From Stutzerimonas nitrititolerans (GTDB lineage: Bacteria > Pseudomonadota > Gammaproteobacteria > Pseudomonadales > Pseudomonadaceae), in the NCBI RefSeq assembly GCF_003696285.1, contig NZ_RFFL01000002.1:354599-418598 (forward strand): a DNA stretch of 64,000 nucleotides, in the 5' to 3' direction. The notes beneath the pieces were generated by a model, which was not told the DNA's origin, did not search any database, and saw only the letters and a program-made list of their open reading frames with translations. Numbering within the stretch: position 1 is the stretch's first letter; each line of letters begins with the position of its first letter. Shown in pieces: positions 10,776 through 21,060 of the stretch. A program made the position numbers and the translations under genes.

Positions 10776-12611
10776 CTACAGGATCAGAGGTTCGTCGCGC
10801 ACGTCCGTCTGCCGCAGCTGACGTGTCAGTTCCTGGCCCTCGCCCAGCAGCAACGCGTTGCGCAGGCTCTGAATGATGCGGCTGGCATAGCCCAGATCAT
10901 TCATCAACGAACTGGTCTGCAGCCCATCGAGCTGCCGATTACGCACGGCCTCGAACAGCTGCTTGCGAAATGCCGCGTCGAAATCCGCCGCACGCGAATC
11001 CAGCCAGCACAAGCGGTCACGCCAGAGTTCGCCCGGCAGTTCCGACTGGTTCAGCGCTCGCATTTCGCGCAGGGCCTCGAGCAGGTGCCGCCGCAGCTGG
11101 ACGTAGGCGTCGCGTACCGGCGATGCCTCCTTGCGAAGATAACGACCGAGATTCTTCTGCAGGTGCTTGGCGTCCTTCACCGCGTCCACCAGTTGCAGCG
11201 CCGCCACCTGGCAACTCAGCCAGAAACTCTGCTGGCCCTCGTCCAGCGGTGTGTCCAGGCGCCCCATGAAACTCAGCAGATCACCGTAGACCCCCTTGAT
11301 ATGGCGCTGGTACAGCTGCTCGGCATCCAGCGACTGCGGGCTCGGCTGCGCCTGCAGGATGGCCTCGTCCAGCTTGCCCTGCTGCAACAGCTGCTCCACG
11401 GGAATGAAAAGGGCGTGGCAGATCACTTCGAGGCTCAGCCGCTCGAGGTGCAGCAGTTCCTGCGCCACGGCGCTGGCCGCCGAGTCCGCCGAATCCAGCG
11501 CGCGCTCGCTGAGATAGCGCGCATGGGCGCGGGGCTCCGGCTGCTCGGCGGTCGCCAGCTCGGTGATCAGCACCAGAGGTTCGGCGCGATCCGGCAACCA
11601 GCGCTCCAGTTGCCGCACCAGTTGTGGCTGCCAGGGCCAGAACAGCAGCACGCCCATGCCGTTGAACAGCGTATGGAACAGCGCCAGCTGGATCAGCGCG
11701 TTGTCGCCCAGGCCGAAGGGTGTCACCAGCCATTGCACCAGCCAGCCCAGTGGCAGCAGCAGGACCAGCGCCACCAGCGCCGTCAGCACGTTGAACAACA
11801 CATGCGCCAGCGCCAGCCGCTGACCGCCGCGGTTGCCACCCAGCGAGCCGACGAAGGCAGTGGTAACGCTCGAGCCGACATTCGCGCCGATGGCGATGGC
11901 CAGGCTCTGGCTCAGTTCGAGCTGCCCACCGGCCAGCGCTGCCAGCGTCAGCATCAGGGTGGCGTGGCTGGACTGCAGCACGACGGTGGCGAGCATGCCG
12001 ATGGCGACGAAGGTCAATTGGCCAAGCACGCCTTCCGCCTGCCAGGCGGTCATGTTCAGGCCGTCATCGAAGCTGGAAAAGCCCGCCTTGATCTGATCGA
12101 TGCCGAGAAAGATGAAGGCGATGCCCAGCACCACGCGCCCGGCGGCCTTGCCCTTGTCGCCCGTGAAGCTGGCGAGCACGCCGAACACCAGCAGCGGCAG
12201 CGCCAGGGGGCTCAGGCTGAGATTCTGTCCGGCCATGGCCAGCAGCCAGATGCCGCTGGTGGCGCCGAGGTTGGCGCCGAGGAGAATGGCCACGCCACCG
12301 GCCAGCTTGATCAGCCCGGTACTGATGAAGGCGATGGTCAGCAGCGAAACCAGCGTGCTCGATTGCAGCAGCACGGTGCCGCCCATGCCGAACAGCAGGC
12401 CCTTGAACGGCGTCGCGGTGCTGCGCGCCAGGAGCTGTTCCAGGTGGCTGCCGGCCAGGTCGCGCAGCCCCTCCTCCAGGCACTGCATGCCGAACAGGAA
12501 CAGCGCCAGGCCGGCGCATAGCTGCAGCCAGCCCTCGTTCGACCAGAATGACCAGGACAGCGCGACGACGACGAGCGCCGGCAGGAGGAGCTTTACGAGA
12601 GGTTTGTTCAA
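10776..12611 (-). CDS. Na/Pi cotransporter family protein with C-terminal PhoU-like domain
   Basis: 611-residue inner-membrane protein. It has two inverted-repeat transport units, each with the QSS signature of Na/Pi-II transporters (GTVLLQSSTLVSLL near residue 84 and ATVVLQSSHATLML near 212), then a helical PhoU-like cytoplasmic domain from about residue 350. It probably moves phosphate or regulates its flux. The start appears to be TTG at 12611 (reading MNKPLVKLLLPAL); no ATG or GTG lies close enough to keep the first membrane segment. Confidence 0.82.
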   Translation of the reverse strand: MNKPLVKLLLPALVVVALSWSFWSNEGWLQLCAGLALFLFGMQCLEEGLRDLAGSHLEQLLARSTATPFKGLLFGMGGTVLLQSSTLVSLLTIAFISTGLIKLAGGVAILLGANLGATSGIWLLAMAGQNLSLSPLALPLLVFGVLASFTGDKGKAAGRVVLGIAFIFLGIDQIKAGFSSFDDGLNMTAWQAEGVLGQLTFVAIGMLATVVLQSSHATLMLTLAALAGGQLELSQSLAIAIGANVGSSVTTAFVGSLGGNRGGQRLALAHVLFNVLTALVALVLLLPLGWLVQWLVTPFGLGDNALIQLALFHTLFNGMGVLLFWPWQPQLVRQLERWLPDRAEPLVLITELATAEQPEPRAHARYLSERALDSADSAASAVAQELLHLERLSLEVICHALFIPVEQLLQQGKLDEAILQAQPSPQSLDAEQLYQRHIKGVYGDLLSFMGRLDTPLDEGQQSFWLSCQVAALQLVDAVKDAKHLQKNLGRYLRKEASPVRDAYVQLRRHLLEALREMRALNQSELPGELWRDRLCWLDSRAADFDAAFRKQLFEAVRNRQLDGLQTSSLMNDLGYASRIIQSLRNALLLGEGQELTRQLRQTDVRDEPLIL

Positions 12612-12691
12612 GGCGCGGACTTCGCATCGACAATCGAGTCGCGAAGCCTACGCCAACGGGTTCGGCCCCGGAAGAGCCAGGGTTTCGACCA

Positions 12692-13033
12692 TCAGTCCTG
12701 GCGGTTGTAACCGACCCTGGTGCAACCCAGGCAACGGGCGAAAGCGGCAGCGCCAGGCTCGACCACCAGGGCCTGGCCAGCTTCCTTGATGCCACCGCCC
12801 ATGGCGCTGAACGGCAGGCTGACGACGAATACACCGGCGCCAATGACAGTCGCCGCGATCAGCAGCGGCCGCGCGATCAGCAGGTCGCCTACCATCGAGA
12901 AGGCTTTCGGCGCTTCGACGGTATACATCGGATCACCGCTGGTGTTCTGCTGCACCGACTGCGCCTGTGCCGGCATCGCCAGCAGGCCAGTGGTCAGGGC
13001 CAAGACAACGGCAGTAGAGCGAAACAGTTTCAT
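12692..13033 (-). CDS. Small secreted or membrane protein, conserved in Pseudomonas next to mutM
   Basis: 113 residues with a clear signal peptide ([25 protein letters not shown]) and one strongly hydrophobic segment (about residues 49-75, [30 protein letters not shown]). The C-terminus has two cysteines ([11 protein letters not shown]). I recall similar proteins beside mutM in other pseudomonads, sometimes loosely labelled multidrug transporter; nothing here supports a transport role. Function unknown. Confidence 0.65.
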   Translation of the reverse strand: MKLFRSTAVVLALTTGLLAMPAQAQSVQQNTSGDPMYTVEAPKAFSMVGDLLIARPLLIAATVIGAGVFVVSLPFSAMGGGIKEAGQALVVEPGAAAFARCLGCTRVGYNRQD

Positions 13034-13142
13034 GGTGTGGTCCTTCAGCTGGGCGAAACGAAGCCGATGATTGTTGTGGCGGCCACTATAGCAGTGCCCG
13101 CCCGCTCGCGAGCGTGAACGCCGTCAATGCCTGCGGTGTTGC

Positions 13143-13955
13143 TCAGCGCTGACAGCCACCACAGAACACGCTCGCCCGCTGCCCCAGGCGAACCTCGCGC
13201 AGACCTGCCCCGCAACGCTTGCAGAACTCCCCACCACGACCATAGACGAACAGTTCCTGCTGGAAGTAGCCCGGCTTGCCGTCGCCGCCGACGAAATCGC
13301 GCAGGGTGGTGCCTCCGCACTCGATGGCCTGGGCAAGAATCTGCCGGATCGCCTCGGCGAGCTTCAGGTAGCGTGCCCGGGAAACGGTCCCGGCGGCACG
13401 ACGCGGATCGATGCCGGCGGCGAACAGGGCTTCGCTGGCGTAGATGTTGCCGACGCCCACCACCACGGCGTTGTCCATGATGAACGGCTTGATCGCCATG
13501 CTGCGCCCGCGCGACAGGCGAAACAGCCGCTCACCATCGAAATCGTCGCCCAGCGGCTCCGGACCCAGGCTGGCGAGCAGCACATGATTGAGCGGATCCT
13601 CGCTCCAGAGCAGCGCACCGAAGCGGCGTGGGTCGGTGTAGCGCAGGGCCATGCCCGTTTCCAGCAGGATATCGACGTGCTCGTGCTTTTCCGCCGGCAG
13701 CTCGCCATCCACCAGCCGCAGGCTGCCGGACATGCCCAGATGCGCGATCAGCGTGCCGGCCTGCGCCTTGATCAACAGGTACTTGGCGCGCCGCTCGACC
13801 GCCTCGATACGCTGGCCTGACAGGCGCACGTCCAGGTCTTCCGGAATCGGCCAGCGCAGGCGCCGCTCACGCACGATCACACGGCTGACACGCTGGCCGA
13901 TGAGATGCGGCTCGATACCGCGGCGAGTGGTTTCGACTTCGGGAAGTTCAGGCAT
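13143..13955 (-). CDS. mutM: MutM, formamidopyrimidine-DNA glycosylase
   Basis: 270-residue bifunctional DNA glycosylase/AP lyase that removes 8-oxoguanine and other oxidised purines. It starts [14 protein letters not shown], with catalytic P2 (after Met removal) and E3. The H2TH region is in the middle, and a C-terminal zinc finger is present ([15 protein letters not shown], then FCGGCQR) with all four cysteines. Length and ends are normal. Neighbours match the PA0357 region. Confidence 0.96.
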   Translation of the reverse strand: MPELPEVETTRRGIEPHLIGQRVSRVIVRERRLRWPIPEDLDVRLSGQRIEAVERRAKYLLIKAQAGTLIAHLGMSGSLRLVDGELPAEKHEHVDILLETGMALRYTDPRRFGALLWSEDPLNHVLLASLGPEPLGDDFDGERLFRLSRGRSMAIKPFIMDNAVVVGVGNIYASEALFAAGIDPRRAAGTVSRARYLKLAEAIRQILAQAIECGGTTLRDFVGGDGKPGYFQQELFVYGRGGEFCKRCGAGLREVRLGQRASVFCGGCQR

Positions 13956-14031
13956 GGGGAATCAGAGGTACGACGGAAAGAGCGGAAATCCTAGCATGGG
14001 CTGAAAGCCGGAGAGAGGTTACGGCTGCAGG

Positions 14032-14898
14032 CTACCCCACCCCCATCTCCCGGATGCTCTCCTTGAGCGAGACGAAGTCGTACTCCGACAGCCCGACGTA
14101 TTCGAGCACCAGTTGGGCAATCGCCTGCCATTCGTGATCTTCGGCCTGGTCACCGATGACTCTATGGCTGGCGCAGATGTGCTCGGCCATCTTGAGAATG
14201 GCCAGTAGCGTCTTGAGTGAGGCGTCGCGCCCGGAATCGTCGCTGAACAGCGAGAGCGCGTTGTGGTGATTGGCGATGGCCTCGCACAGGTGCAACGGCA
14301 GGTTCCATGACTTGGCGGTGAAGTAGCCGACCACGGCATGGTTGGTATTGAGCGCGCGGTTCTCGATATCGGTGACGCGGGTCTCGGCGCTCGCGCTGCC
14401 ATAGGCTTCCTCCAGCACGCTCATGTAGCCGGGGAAACGCTTGACCATCAGCGGGATGCCGCAGTTGTGGAACAGCCCGAGCGTATAGGCCTCGTCCGGC
14501 GCCGGGTAACCGATGCGCTTGGCCAGGGTCAGGCTGGCCATGGCGACGTCCTGGGCGGTATCCCAGAAGCGATTGAGGGTGACGATCGCGTCATCGCTCA
14601 GCTCACCCTTGATCGACTGGGCATTGATCAGATTGATCACCGAATTGCAGCCCAGCAGGTTCACCGCCTGCCGGATGGAAGCGATGCGGTTGGCCAGGCC
14701 GAAGAACGACGAGTTGACGGTTTTCAGCAAGGCGCCGGACAGCCCCGGGTCCTGACTGATCAGACGCGCGATGTTGCGCAGATCGGGCTCCGGCATGACC
14801 TGTTCCATCTGCAGATCGACCATGATCTGCGGTTGCGGCGGCACGCTGATCCCTTGCAGTACGCGGCGGATCTGTTCGTCGGTCAGTTCAACGGGCAT
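14032..14898 (-). CDS. HDOD-domain signalling protein
   Basis: 288 residues from the ATG at 14898, which has GAG eight bases upstream; an ATG at 14922 would add 8 residues with no visible ribosome site. The HDOD fold (related to HD phosphohydrolases but usually not enzymatic) fills most of the protein: a KTVNSSFFGLANRIASIRQAVNLLG region, then GLFHNCG where HD hydrolases have HD. HDOD proteins act in regulatory switches in pseudomonads; target unknown. It is divergent from the pfpI gene. Confidence 0.8.
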   Translation of the reverse strand: MPVELTDEQIRRVLQGISVPPQPQIMVDLQMEQVMPEPDLRNIARLISQDPGLSGALLKTVNSSFFGLANRIASIRQAVNLLGCNSVINLINAQSIKGELSDDAIVTLNRFWDTAQDVAMASLTLAKRIGYPAPDEAYTLGLFHNCGIPLMVKRFPGYMSVLEEAYGSASAETRVTDIENRALNTNHAVVGYFTAKSWNLPLHLCEAIANHHNALSLFSDDSGRDASLKTLLAILKMAEHICASHRVIGDQAEDHEWQAIAQLVLEYVGLSEYDFVSLKESIREMGVG

Positions 14899-15013
14899 GG
14901 CGGACTCGGCTTGAAATGGCATGGCGCCACTACGAAGAAGATCGAACTTTGGCCGAGATCAGGGTCGGATTTCAAGTAACGCCCCATTCTTCAGCTCACC
15001 TCGGAGGCCCCAG

Positions 15014-15553
15014 ATGGCAAATTCCCTACAAGGCAAGCGCGTGGCAATCCTGCTGACCGATGGCTTCGAGCAGGTCGAGATGACCGGTCCCCGGGAAGCC
15101 CTGGAAAAAGCCGGCGCCAGGACCGAACTCGTTTCGACCAGATCGGGCAAGGTGCGCGGCTGGAACCACACCACACCGGCCGACGAATTCCAGGTCGACC
15201 GCACCTTCGACAGCACCCGCATGGACGACTACGACGCCCTGCTGCTGCCCGGCGGGGTGGTGAATGCCGACACCATCCGCACCGACGAGATGGCCCAGGA
15301 GCTGGTGCGCGACGCCGCCCGCGCGAACAAGACCATCGCCGTGATCTGCCACGGCGGCTGGCTGCTGGTCTCGGCCGATCTGGTCAAGGGCAAGCGCATG
15401 ACCAGCTGGCCTTCGCTGGTCGACGACCTGAAGAATGCCGGCGCCGAATGGGTCGACGAACAGGTGGTAGTCGACGGTCACCTGATCAGCAGCCGCAAGC
15501 CCGACGATATTCCGGCGTTCAGCGAGGCGCTGATCAAGGCATTGGCAGTATAA
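15014..15553 (+). CDS. pfpI: PfpI/DJ-1 family protein (glyoxalase III or protease-like)
   Basis: 179 residues of the DJ-1/PfpI superfamily. It has the nucleophile elbow AVICHGGWLL (C112, H113) and the conserved Glu region DGFEQVEMTGP (Glu19 or Glu22). Members degrade methylglyoxal or act as deglycases or proteases; sequence alone does not decide. The ATG at 15014 has GGAGG 7 bases upstream. It corresponds to PA0355, pfpI, in P. aeruginosa (memory). Confidence 0.88.
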   Translation: MANSLQGKRVAILLTDGFEQVEMTGPREALEKAGARTELVSTRSGKVRGWNHTTPADEFQVDRTFDSTRMDDYDALLLPGGVVNADTIRTDEMAQELVRDAARANKTIAVICHGGWLLVSADLVKGKRMTSWPSLVDDLKNAGAEWVDEQVVVDGHLISSRKPDDIPAFSEALIKALAV

Positions 15554-15558
15554 GAGCC

Positions 15559-15586
15559 GCTTGAGGCTTGAGGCTTGAGGCTTGAC
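15559..15586. repeat. 7-bp tandem repeat (GCTTGAG x4)
   Basis: Four consecutive units of GCTTGAG, the last ending in C instead of G, lie directly after the pfpI stop. A short slippage-prone array in a 125-base gap before the methyltransferase gene. Confidence 0.85.
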
Positions 15587-15678
15587 GAATATCTGCACGG
15601 TGCTCGTCCAGCTTTCCAGCCTCCAGCGCTTTTATCGGCCGCTGCCCCTATAATCGCGCCCTTTGCCGGAGCCCACCG

Positions 15679-16875
15679 ATGACCCTGCCCAGCCTGCGCC
15701 TCAAAGCCAATGCCGATCGCCGCCTGCGCGCCGGTCATCTGTGGGTCTACAGCAACGAGGTGGACACCGCCGCCACGCCACTTTCCGGCTTCGCCGCTGG
15801 CGACCAGGCCATCCTCGAAGCGGCCGGCGGTAAGCCGCTGGGCATCGTCGGCGTGTCGCCGAACAACCTGATCTGCGCCCGCCTGCTGTCGCGCGACCTC
15901 AAGCACAGCCTGGACAAGTCGCTGCTGGTGCATCGCATCCAGGTCGCGCTATCGCTGCGCGAGCGCCTCTTCGAGCAACCCTGCTACCGCCTGATCTACG
16001 GTGACTCCGACCTGCTGCCGGGCCTGGTGGTGGATCGCTTCCACGACCATCTGGTGGTGCAGCTGGCCTCGGCGACCATGGAGCGCAACAAGGAAGCCGT
16101 GCTCGAAGCCCTGGTGCAGGTGCTCAAGCCACGCGGCGTGCTGTGGAAGAACGACTCCAGCGCCCGCGATGCCGAGGGCCTGGAACGTTACGTCGACACC
16201 GCCTTCGGCGTGGTGCCCGAGTGGGTGGCGCTGGAGGAGAACGGCGTGAAGTTCGAAGCGCCGGTGCTGGAAGGCCAGAAAACCGGCTGGTTCTATGACC
16301 ACCGCATGAATCGCGCGCGCCTGGCACCCTACGTCAAGGGCAAGCGCGTACTGGATCTGTTCAGTTACATCGGCGGCTGGGGTGTGCAGGCCGCCGTGTT
16401 CGGCGCCAGCGAAGTGATGTGCGTGGACGCCTCCGGCTTCGCCCTCGACGGCGTCGAACGCAATGCCGCCCTGAACGGCGTGGCGGAGAAGGTGGCCTGC
16501 GTGGAGGGCGACGTGTTCGCTGCGTTGAAGGAGCTGAAGAACGCCGAAGAGCGCTTCGACGTGGTGCTGGTCGATCCGCCGGCGTTCATCAAGCGCAAGA
16601 AGGACCTCAAGAACGGCGAGGCCGCCTACCGCCGTCTCAACGAGATGGCCATGCGCATGCTCACCAAGGACGGCATCCTGGTCAGTGCCAGCTGTTCGAT
16701 GCACCTGCCCGAGGACGACCTGCAGAACATCCTGCTGCAAAGCGCGCGGCATCTGGACCGCAACATCCTGCTGCTCGAGCGCGGCGGCCAGGGTCCCGAC
16801 CATCCGGTGCATCCGGCCATCCCCGAGACCCGCTACATCAAGAACCTGACCTGCCGGGTGCTGCCCAACGCCTGA
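15679..16875 (+). CDS. rlmI: RlmI-like class I SAM-dependent rRNA methyltransferase
   Basis: 398 residues. An N-terminal PUA domain (residues 1-75, LKANADRRLRAGHLWVYSNEV) is followed by a Rossmann methyltransferase domain with motif I VLDLFSYIGGWGVQAA (about 223-238) and the catalytic VLVDPPAFIKRKKD. The arrangement matches RlmI (23S m5C1962) and its relatives. A GGAG site precedes the ATG. The exact target nucleotide is inferred from the family. Confidence 0.87.
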   Translation: MTLPSLRLKANADRRLRAGHLWVYSNEVDTAATPLSGFAAGDQAILEAAGGKPLGIVGVSPNNLICARLLSRDLKHSLDKSLLVHRIQVALSLRERLFEQPCYRLIYGDSDLLPGLVVDRFHDHLVVQLASATMERNKEAVLEALVQVLKPRGVLWKNDSSARDAEGLERYVDTAFGVVPEWVALEENGVKFEAPVLEGQKTGWFYDHRMNRARLAPYVKGKRVLDLFSYIGGWGVQAAVFGASEVMCVDASGFALDGVERNAALNGVAEKVACVEGDVFAALKELKNAEERFDVVLVDPPAFIKRKKDLKNGEAAYRRLNEMAMRMLTKDGILVSASCSMHLPEDDLQNILLQSARHLDRNILLLERGGQGPDHPVHPAIPETRYIKNLTCRVLPNA

Positions 16876-17107
16876 CCCGGCGGTCGCACTACCAGCGCGC
16901 CAGATGGCCATACTTTCGCCGGCGCGCCGCCGGCATTAGAATCAGCCGTTCCTGCCCCACCCCAGGCGGATTCAAGAGCCCGGCCGAAGCAGCGGCGATC
17001 CCGCCTGACATCCGGCCCGCCCCGACAGACATTCACTCCGTTTGCCTCGGGCGTGCAGCACGCTCACCATACGCACAACCTGACCAGCCTTAGCAGGACC
17101 GATTGCC

Positions 17108-18946
17108 ATGCCTGATTACCGCTCGAAAACCTCCACCCACGGCCGCAACATGGCCGGCGCCCGCGCCCTGTGGCGCGCCACCGGGATGAAGGACGAAGAC
17201 TTCAAGAAGCCGATCATCGCCATCGCCAACTCCTTCACCCAGTTCGTGCCCGGCCACGTGCACCTCAAGGACATGGGCCAGCTGGTGGCGCGCGAGATCG
17301 AGAAGGCCGGCGGCGTGGCCAAGGAATTCAACACCATCGCGGTGGACGATGGCATCGCCATGGGCCACGACGGCATGCTCTATTCGCTGCCTTCGCGCGA
17401 GATCATCGCCGACTCGGTGGAATACATGGTCAACGCGCACTGCGCCGACGCCATCGTCTGCATCAGCAACTGCGACAAGATCACCCCCGGCATGCTGATG
17501 GCCGCCCTGCGCCTGAACATCCCGGTGGTGTTCGTTTCCGGCGGCCCGATGGAAGCCGGCAAGACCAAGCTGGCCTCCCATGGCCTGGACCTGGTGGACG
17601 CCATGGTCGCCGCCGCCGACGACAGCTGCTCCGACGAGACCGTCGCCGAGTACGAGCGCAGCGCCTGCCCCACCTGCGGCAGCTGCTCGGGCATGTTCAC
17701 CGCCAACTCGATGAACTGCCTGGCCGAAGCCCTGGGCCTGGCCCTGCCGGGCAATGGCTCGACCCTGGCCACCCACGCCGACCGCGAGCAGCTGTTCCTG
17801 CGTGCCGGACGCATCGCCGTCGAGCTCTGTCAGCGCTACTACGCCGAAGGCGACGAGTCCGTGCTGCCGCGCAACATCGCCAGCCGCAAGGCCTTCGAGA
17901 ACGCCATGACCCTGGACATCGCCATGGGCGGCTCGACCAACACCATCCTGCACCTGCTGGCCGCCGCTCAGGAAGCCGAGGTGGACTTCGACCTGCGCGC
18001 CATCGACGCGCTGTCGCGCAAGGTGCCGCAATTGTGCAAGGTGGCGCCGAACATCCAGAAGTACCACATGGAAGACGTGCACCGCGCCGGCGGCATCTTC
18101 TCCATCCTCGGCGAGCTGGCCCGTGGCGGCCTGCTGCACACCGACGTCTCCACCGTCCACAGCCGGACCATGGCCGAGGCCATCGCCCAGTGGGACATCA
18201 CCCAGACCCAGGACGAGGCGGTACACACCTTCTTCAAGGCCGGTCCGGCCGGCATCCCGACGCAGACGGCCTTCAGCCAGAGCACCCGCTGGGACAGCCT
18301 GGACGACGATCGCGAGAACGGCTGCATCCGCTCGGTCGCGCACGCCTACTCCCAGGAAGGCGGCCTGGCCGTGCTCTACGGCAACATCGCGCTGGACGGC
18401 TGCGTGGTGAAGACCGCCGGTGTGGATGAGTCCATCCTCGTCTTCGAGGGTACGGCGAAGATCTACGAAAGCCAGGACAGCGCCGTGAAGGGCATCCTCG
18501 CCGACGAGGTGAAGGCCGGCGACATCGTCATCATCCGCTACGAAGGCCCGAAAGGCGGCCCGGGCATGCAGGAGATGCTCTATCCCACCAGCTACCTGAA
18601 ATCCAAGGGTCTGGGCAAGGAATGCGCCCTGCTCACCGACGGCCGCTTCTCCGGCGGCACCTCGGGCCTGTCCATCGGCCACGCCTCGCCGGAGGCCGCG
18701 GCCGGCGGCGCCATCGGCCTGGTACGCGACGGCGACAAAGTGCTGATCGACATCCCCAACCGCAGCATCCAGCTGCAGGTCTCGGACGAAGAGCTGGCCC
18801 ACCGCCGCATCGAGCAGGACAAGCTCGGCTGGAAGCCCGCCCAGCCGCGTGCACGCAAGGTGACCACGGCGCTCAAGGCCTACGCCCTGCTGGCCACCAG
18901 CGCCGACAAGGGCGCGGTACGCAACAAGGCGCTGCTGGAGGACTGA
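17108..18946 (+). CDS. ilvD: IlvD, dihydroxy-acid dehydratase
   Basis: 612 residues, full length. It dehydrates 2,3-dihydroxy-isovalerate and -methylvalerate in valine/isoleucine synthesis. The iron-sulfur ligand motifs CISNCDK (about 121-127) and [16 protein letters not shown] (about 191-206) are intact, as is the [10 protein letters not shown] region near the C-terminus. The ATG at 17108 has AGGA 12 bases upstream. A strong intrinsic terminator follows. Confidence 0.97.
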   Translation: MPDYRSKTSTHGRNMAGARALWRATGMKDEDFKKPIIAIANSFTQFVPGHVHLKDMGQLVAREIEKAGGVAKEFNTIAVDDGIAMGHDGMLYSLPSREIIADSVEYMVNAHCADAIVCISNCDKITPGMLMAALRLNIPVVFVSGGPMEAGKTKLASHGLDLVDAMVAAADDSCSDETVAEYERSACPTCGSCSGMFTANSMNCLAEALGLALPGNGSTLATHADREQLFLRAGRIAVELCQRYYAEGDESVLPRNIASRKAFENAMTLDIAMGGSTNTILHLLAAAQEAEVDFDLRAIDALSRKVPQLCKVAPNIQKYHMEDVHRAGGIFSILGELARGGLLHTDVSTVHSRTMAEAIAQWDITQTQDEAVHTFFKAGPAGIPTQTAFSQSTRWDSLDDDRENGCIRSVAHAYSQEGGLAVLYGNIALDGCVVKTAGVDESILVFEGTAKIYESQDSAVKGILADEVKAGDIVIIRYEGPKGGPGMQEMLYPTSYLKSKGLGKECALLTDGRFSGGTSGLSIGHASPEAAAGGAIGLVRDGDKVLIDIPNRSIQLQVSDEELAHRRIEQDKLGWKPAQPRARKVTTALKAYALLATSADKGAVRNKALLED

Positions 18947-18970
18947 GCCGGCAAACAAGCCTTTCTCCAT

Positions 18971-18999
18971 CGAGCCCGGCCCTGTGCCGGGCTCGTCGT
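18971..18999 (+). terminator. ilvD terminator
   Basis: A perfect 10-bp stem CGAGCCCGGC/GCCGGGCTCG with a 5-base loop, followed by TCGTCGTTT. Confidence 0.8.
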
Positions 19000-19316
19000 T
19001 TCAGCGCCAAGCTGCCCTTTACGCGGCTCGCCCAGCCCAGTCTGAAGCTGAAAAGTCCCCTCCGGCGTCTTCTCGCCATACGCCCGCCACACGGCCACTC
19101 AAATCGATTCATCGGCGGCTGCCATTCGTCGATTCGCCAAACACCCGCTGCCGTGAAAAAGGCGGATACCGCCCATAGGCATCACGTTGGCCGTCGATAG
19201 CCGCACATAGTCGTCAATTTCTCGAAATCACAAATGTATACAAAAGGCTGGCAATTTCAGTAATTAATTGTCTACATTAGGGGCACAAGAACAACAGCGA
19301 GAAAGGGATCATCACC
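19000..19316. other. ilvD to nucleobase permease intergenic region
   Basis: 317 bases without a supported gene. The first two thirds are featureless. The last 90 bases turn AT-rich and carry two GntR-like boxes (see 19235-19276), which places the permease promoter there. Confidence 0.6.
19235..19276. promoter_or_regulatory. Two GntR-like operator boxes before the nucleobase permease
   Basis: TGTATACA at 19235-19242 is a perfect palindrome. TGTCTACA at 19269-19276 differs from it by one base. They lie 34 bases apart and 41 bases before the permease ATG. TGTATACA is the core of sites for GntR-family repressors, some of which control purine catabolism (family knowledge). No such regulator is encoded nearby. 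Confidence 0.5.
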
Positions 19317-20855
19317 ATGACAGCCTCATCCGCAAGAACATCTCCCGAAAAACGTCCGGAAGATGAGAACCTCGGCATCGGTGCCAACCTGGCCTACGGC
19401 CTGCAACACGTGCTGACCATGTATGGAGGCATCGTTGCGGTGCCACTGATCGTCGGTCAGGCAGCCGGTTTGTCCGCTGCGGAAATCGGCCTGCTGATCG
19501 CCGCCTCGCTGTTCGCCGGAGGTGCGGCTACCTTGCTGCAAACCCTCGGCCTGCCGTTCTTCGGCTGTCAGCTGCCGCTGGTACAGGGCGTATCCTTCGC
19601 CGGCGTGGCGACCATGATCGCCATCATCGGCAACGACGGCTCCGGCGGTCTTCCAGTAGTGTTCGGCGCGGTGATAGCCGCCTCGTTGATCGGCTTGCTG
19701 ATCACACCAGTGTTCTCCCGCATCACCAAGTTCTTCCCACCCCTGGTCACCGGCATCGTCATCACCACCATCGGCCTGACGCTGATGCCGGTCGCGGCGC
19801 GCTGGGCCATGGGCGGCAACAGCCAGGCGCCGGACTTCGGCAGCATGGCCAACGTCGGCCTGGCGGCCTTCACCCTGGCGTGCGTGCTGCTGCTGAGCAA
19901 ACTCGGCAGCGCCACCATTTCCCGCCTGTCCATTCTCCTGGCGATGGTGATCGGCACCGTGGCGGCGGTATTCTTCGGCATGGCCGACTTCTCCGGCGTA
20001 CTGGACGGCCCGGTGGTGGCCTTGCCGTCACCGCTGCATTTCGGAGCGCCTGAATTCCAGGTGGCAGCCATCCTGTCGATGCTGATCGTGGTCATCGTCA
20101 CGCTGGTGGAAACCAGCGCCGACATCCTCGCCGTCGGCGAGATCATCGACACCAAGGTCGACTCCAAGCGCCTGGGCAATGGCCTGCGGGCGGACATGAT
20201 TTCCAGCAGCCTGGCACCGATCTTCGGCTCCTTCACCCAGAGCGCCTTCGCCCAGAACGTGGGCTTGGTGGCCGTCACCGGCATCAAGAGCCGCTACGTG
20301 GTGGCTTTCGCCGGCCTGATCCTGGTGACGCTCGGCCTGCTGCCGGTGATGGGTCGCCTGATCGCCGCGGTACCCACCGCCGTGCTCGGCGGCGCCGGCG
20401 TCGTGCTGTTCGGCACCGTGGCGGCCGCCGGTATCCGCACCCTGGCGCAGGTCGAGTACCGCAACAACATGAACCTGATCATCGTTGCCACCTCGATCGG
20501 CTTCGGCATGATCCCGATCGCCGCGCCGAGCTTCTACCATCACTTCCCGGCCTGGTTCGAGACCATCTTCCACTCGGGCATCAGCTCGGCGGCGATTATG
20601 GCGATCCTGCTGAACCTGCTGTTCAACCACCTGACCGTCGGCAACTCGGACCAGCAGTCGGTATTCGTCGCGGCCAGCGAACGCACCCTGCGCTATCGGG
20701 ATATCGCCGCGCTGCACGACGGCGACCACTTCCGCGACGGCAAGCTGTATGACGTGGACGGCAACGAGGTTCCCGTGGTCGGCGCCGAAGACCACGGTGC
20801 GGCCACGCAGCCACCGCAAGCCAAGGTGGCGGAAGCGGTTCCGACCAGCGGCTAG
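19317..20855 (+). CDS. NCS2 nucleobase:cation symporter (xanthine/uric acid type)
   Basis: 512-residue inner-membrane permease of the nucleobase:cation symporter-2 family. The N-terminal part GIGANLAYGLQHVLTMYGGIVAVPLIVG (about 20-47) and the loop VGLVAVTGIKSRYVVAFAG (about 319-337) are typical. A short basic and acidic C-terminal tail follows the last helix. It is likely a xanthine or uric acid carrier rather than uracil, judged by the TGIKSRYV signature; substrate is inference. It starts after AAAGGGATCATCACC and ends at an intrinsic terminator, so is monocistronic. Confidence 0.88.
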   Translation: MTASSARTSPEKRPEDENLGIGANLAYGLQHVLTMYGGIVAVPLIVGQAAGLSAAEIGLLIAASLFAGGAATLLQTLGLPFFGCQLPLVQGVSFAGVATMIAIIGNDGSGGLPVVFGAVIAASLIGLLITPVFSRITKFFPPLVTGIVITTIGLTLMPVAARWAMGGNSQAPDFGSMANVGLAAFTLACVLLLSKLGSATISRLSILLAMVIGTVAAVFFGMADFSGVLDGPVVALPSPLHFGAPEFQVAAILSMLIVVIVTLVETSADILAVGEIIDTKVDSKRLGNGLRADMISSSLAPIFGSFTQSAFAQNVGLVAVTGIKSRYVVAFAGLILVTLGLLPVMGRLIAAVPTAVLGGAGVVLFGTVAAAGIRTLAQVEYRNNMNLIIVATSIGFGMIPIAAPSFYHHFPAWFETIFHSGISSAAIMAILLNLLFNHLTVGNSDQQSVFVAASERTLRYRDIAALHDGDHFRDGKLYDVDGNEVPVVGAEDHGAATQPPQAKVAEAVPTSG

Positions 20856-20886
20856 GGACCGAACCACAACACGATCCGACTAGAAC

Positions 20887-20920
20887 CAGTACCCGCCTCT
20901 ATGAGCGGGTACTGTTTTTT
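20887..20920 (+). terminator. Terminator after the first NCS2 permease
   Basis: A 10-bp stem CAGTACCCGC/GCGGGTACTG around an 8-base loop, followed by six T. A canonical intrinsic terminator. Confidence 0.92.
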
Positions 20921-20947
20921 ATACGATTCGCACTGGCGGTAAGTTCC

Positions 20948-21004
20948 GTAGGGCCGAATTCATTCGGCCAGCGATTTGAGAAGGCCGAACAAGTTCGGCC
21001 CTAC
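20948..21004. repeat. REPIN-like inverted doublet, copy 2
   Basis: Two perfect palindromes, GGCCGAATTCATTCGGCC and GGCCGAACAAGTTCGGCC, are arranged within GTAGGG...CCCTAC ends and separated by a short unconserved spacer. It lies between the permease terminator and the convergent DUF1090 gene. Confidence 0.88.
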
Positions 21005-21060
21005 GGTAATGCCGTTCAAAAGGTGGCTTTCGTCGAGACGCAGCAAACGGGACCAGACAC

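Noticed and set aside
14032..14898. HDOD protein as an HD phosphodiesterase
   Set aside because: The region reads HNCG where the catalytic HD pair should be, and the whole fold matches HDOD, which is usually non-enzymatic.
17090..18970. A long open frame on the minus strand across ilvD (about 626 codons)
   Set aside because: It is antisense to a full-length ilvD with intact cluster motifs. High GC creates long stop-free antisense frames, and its translation is Gly/Val/His/Gln-rich low complexity with no domain.
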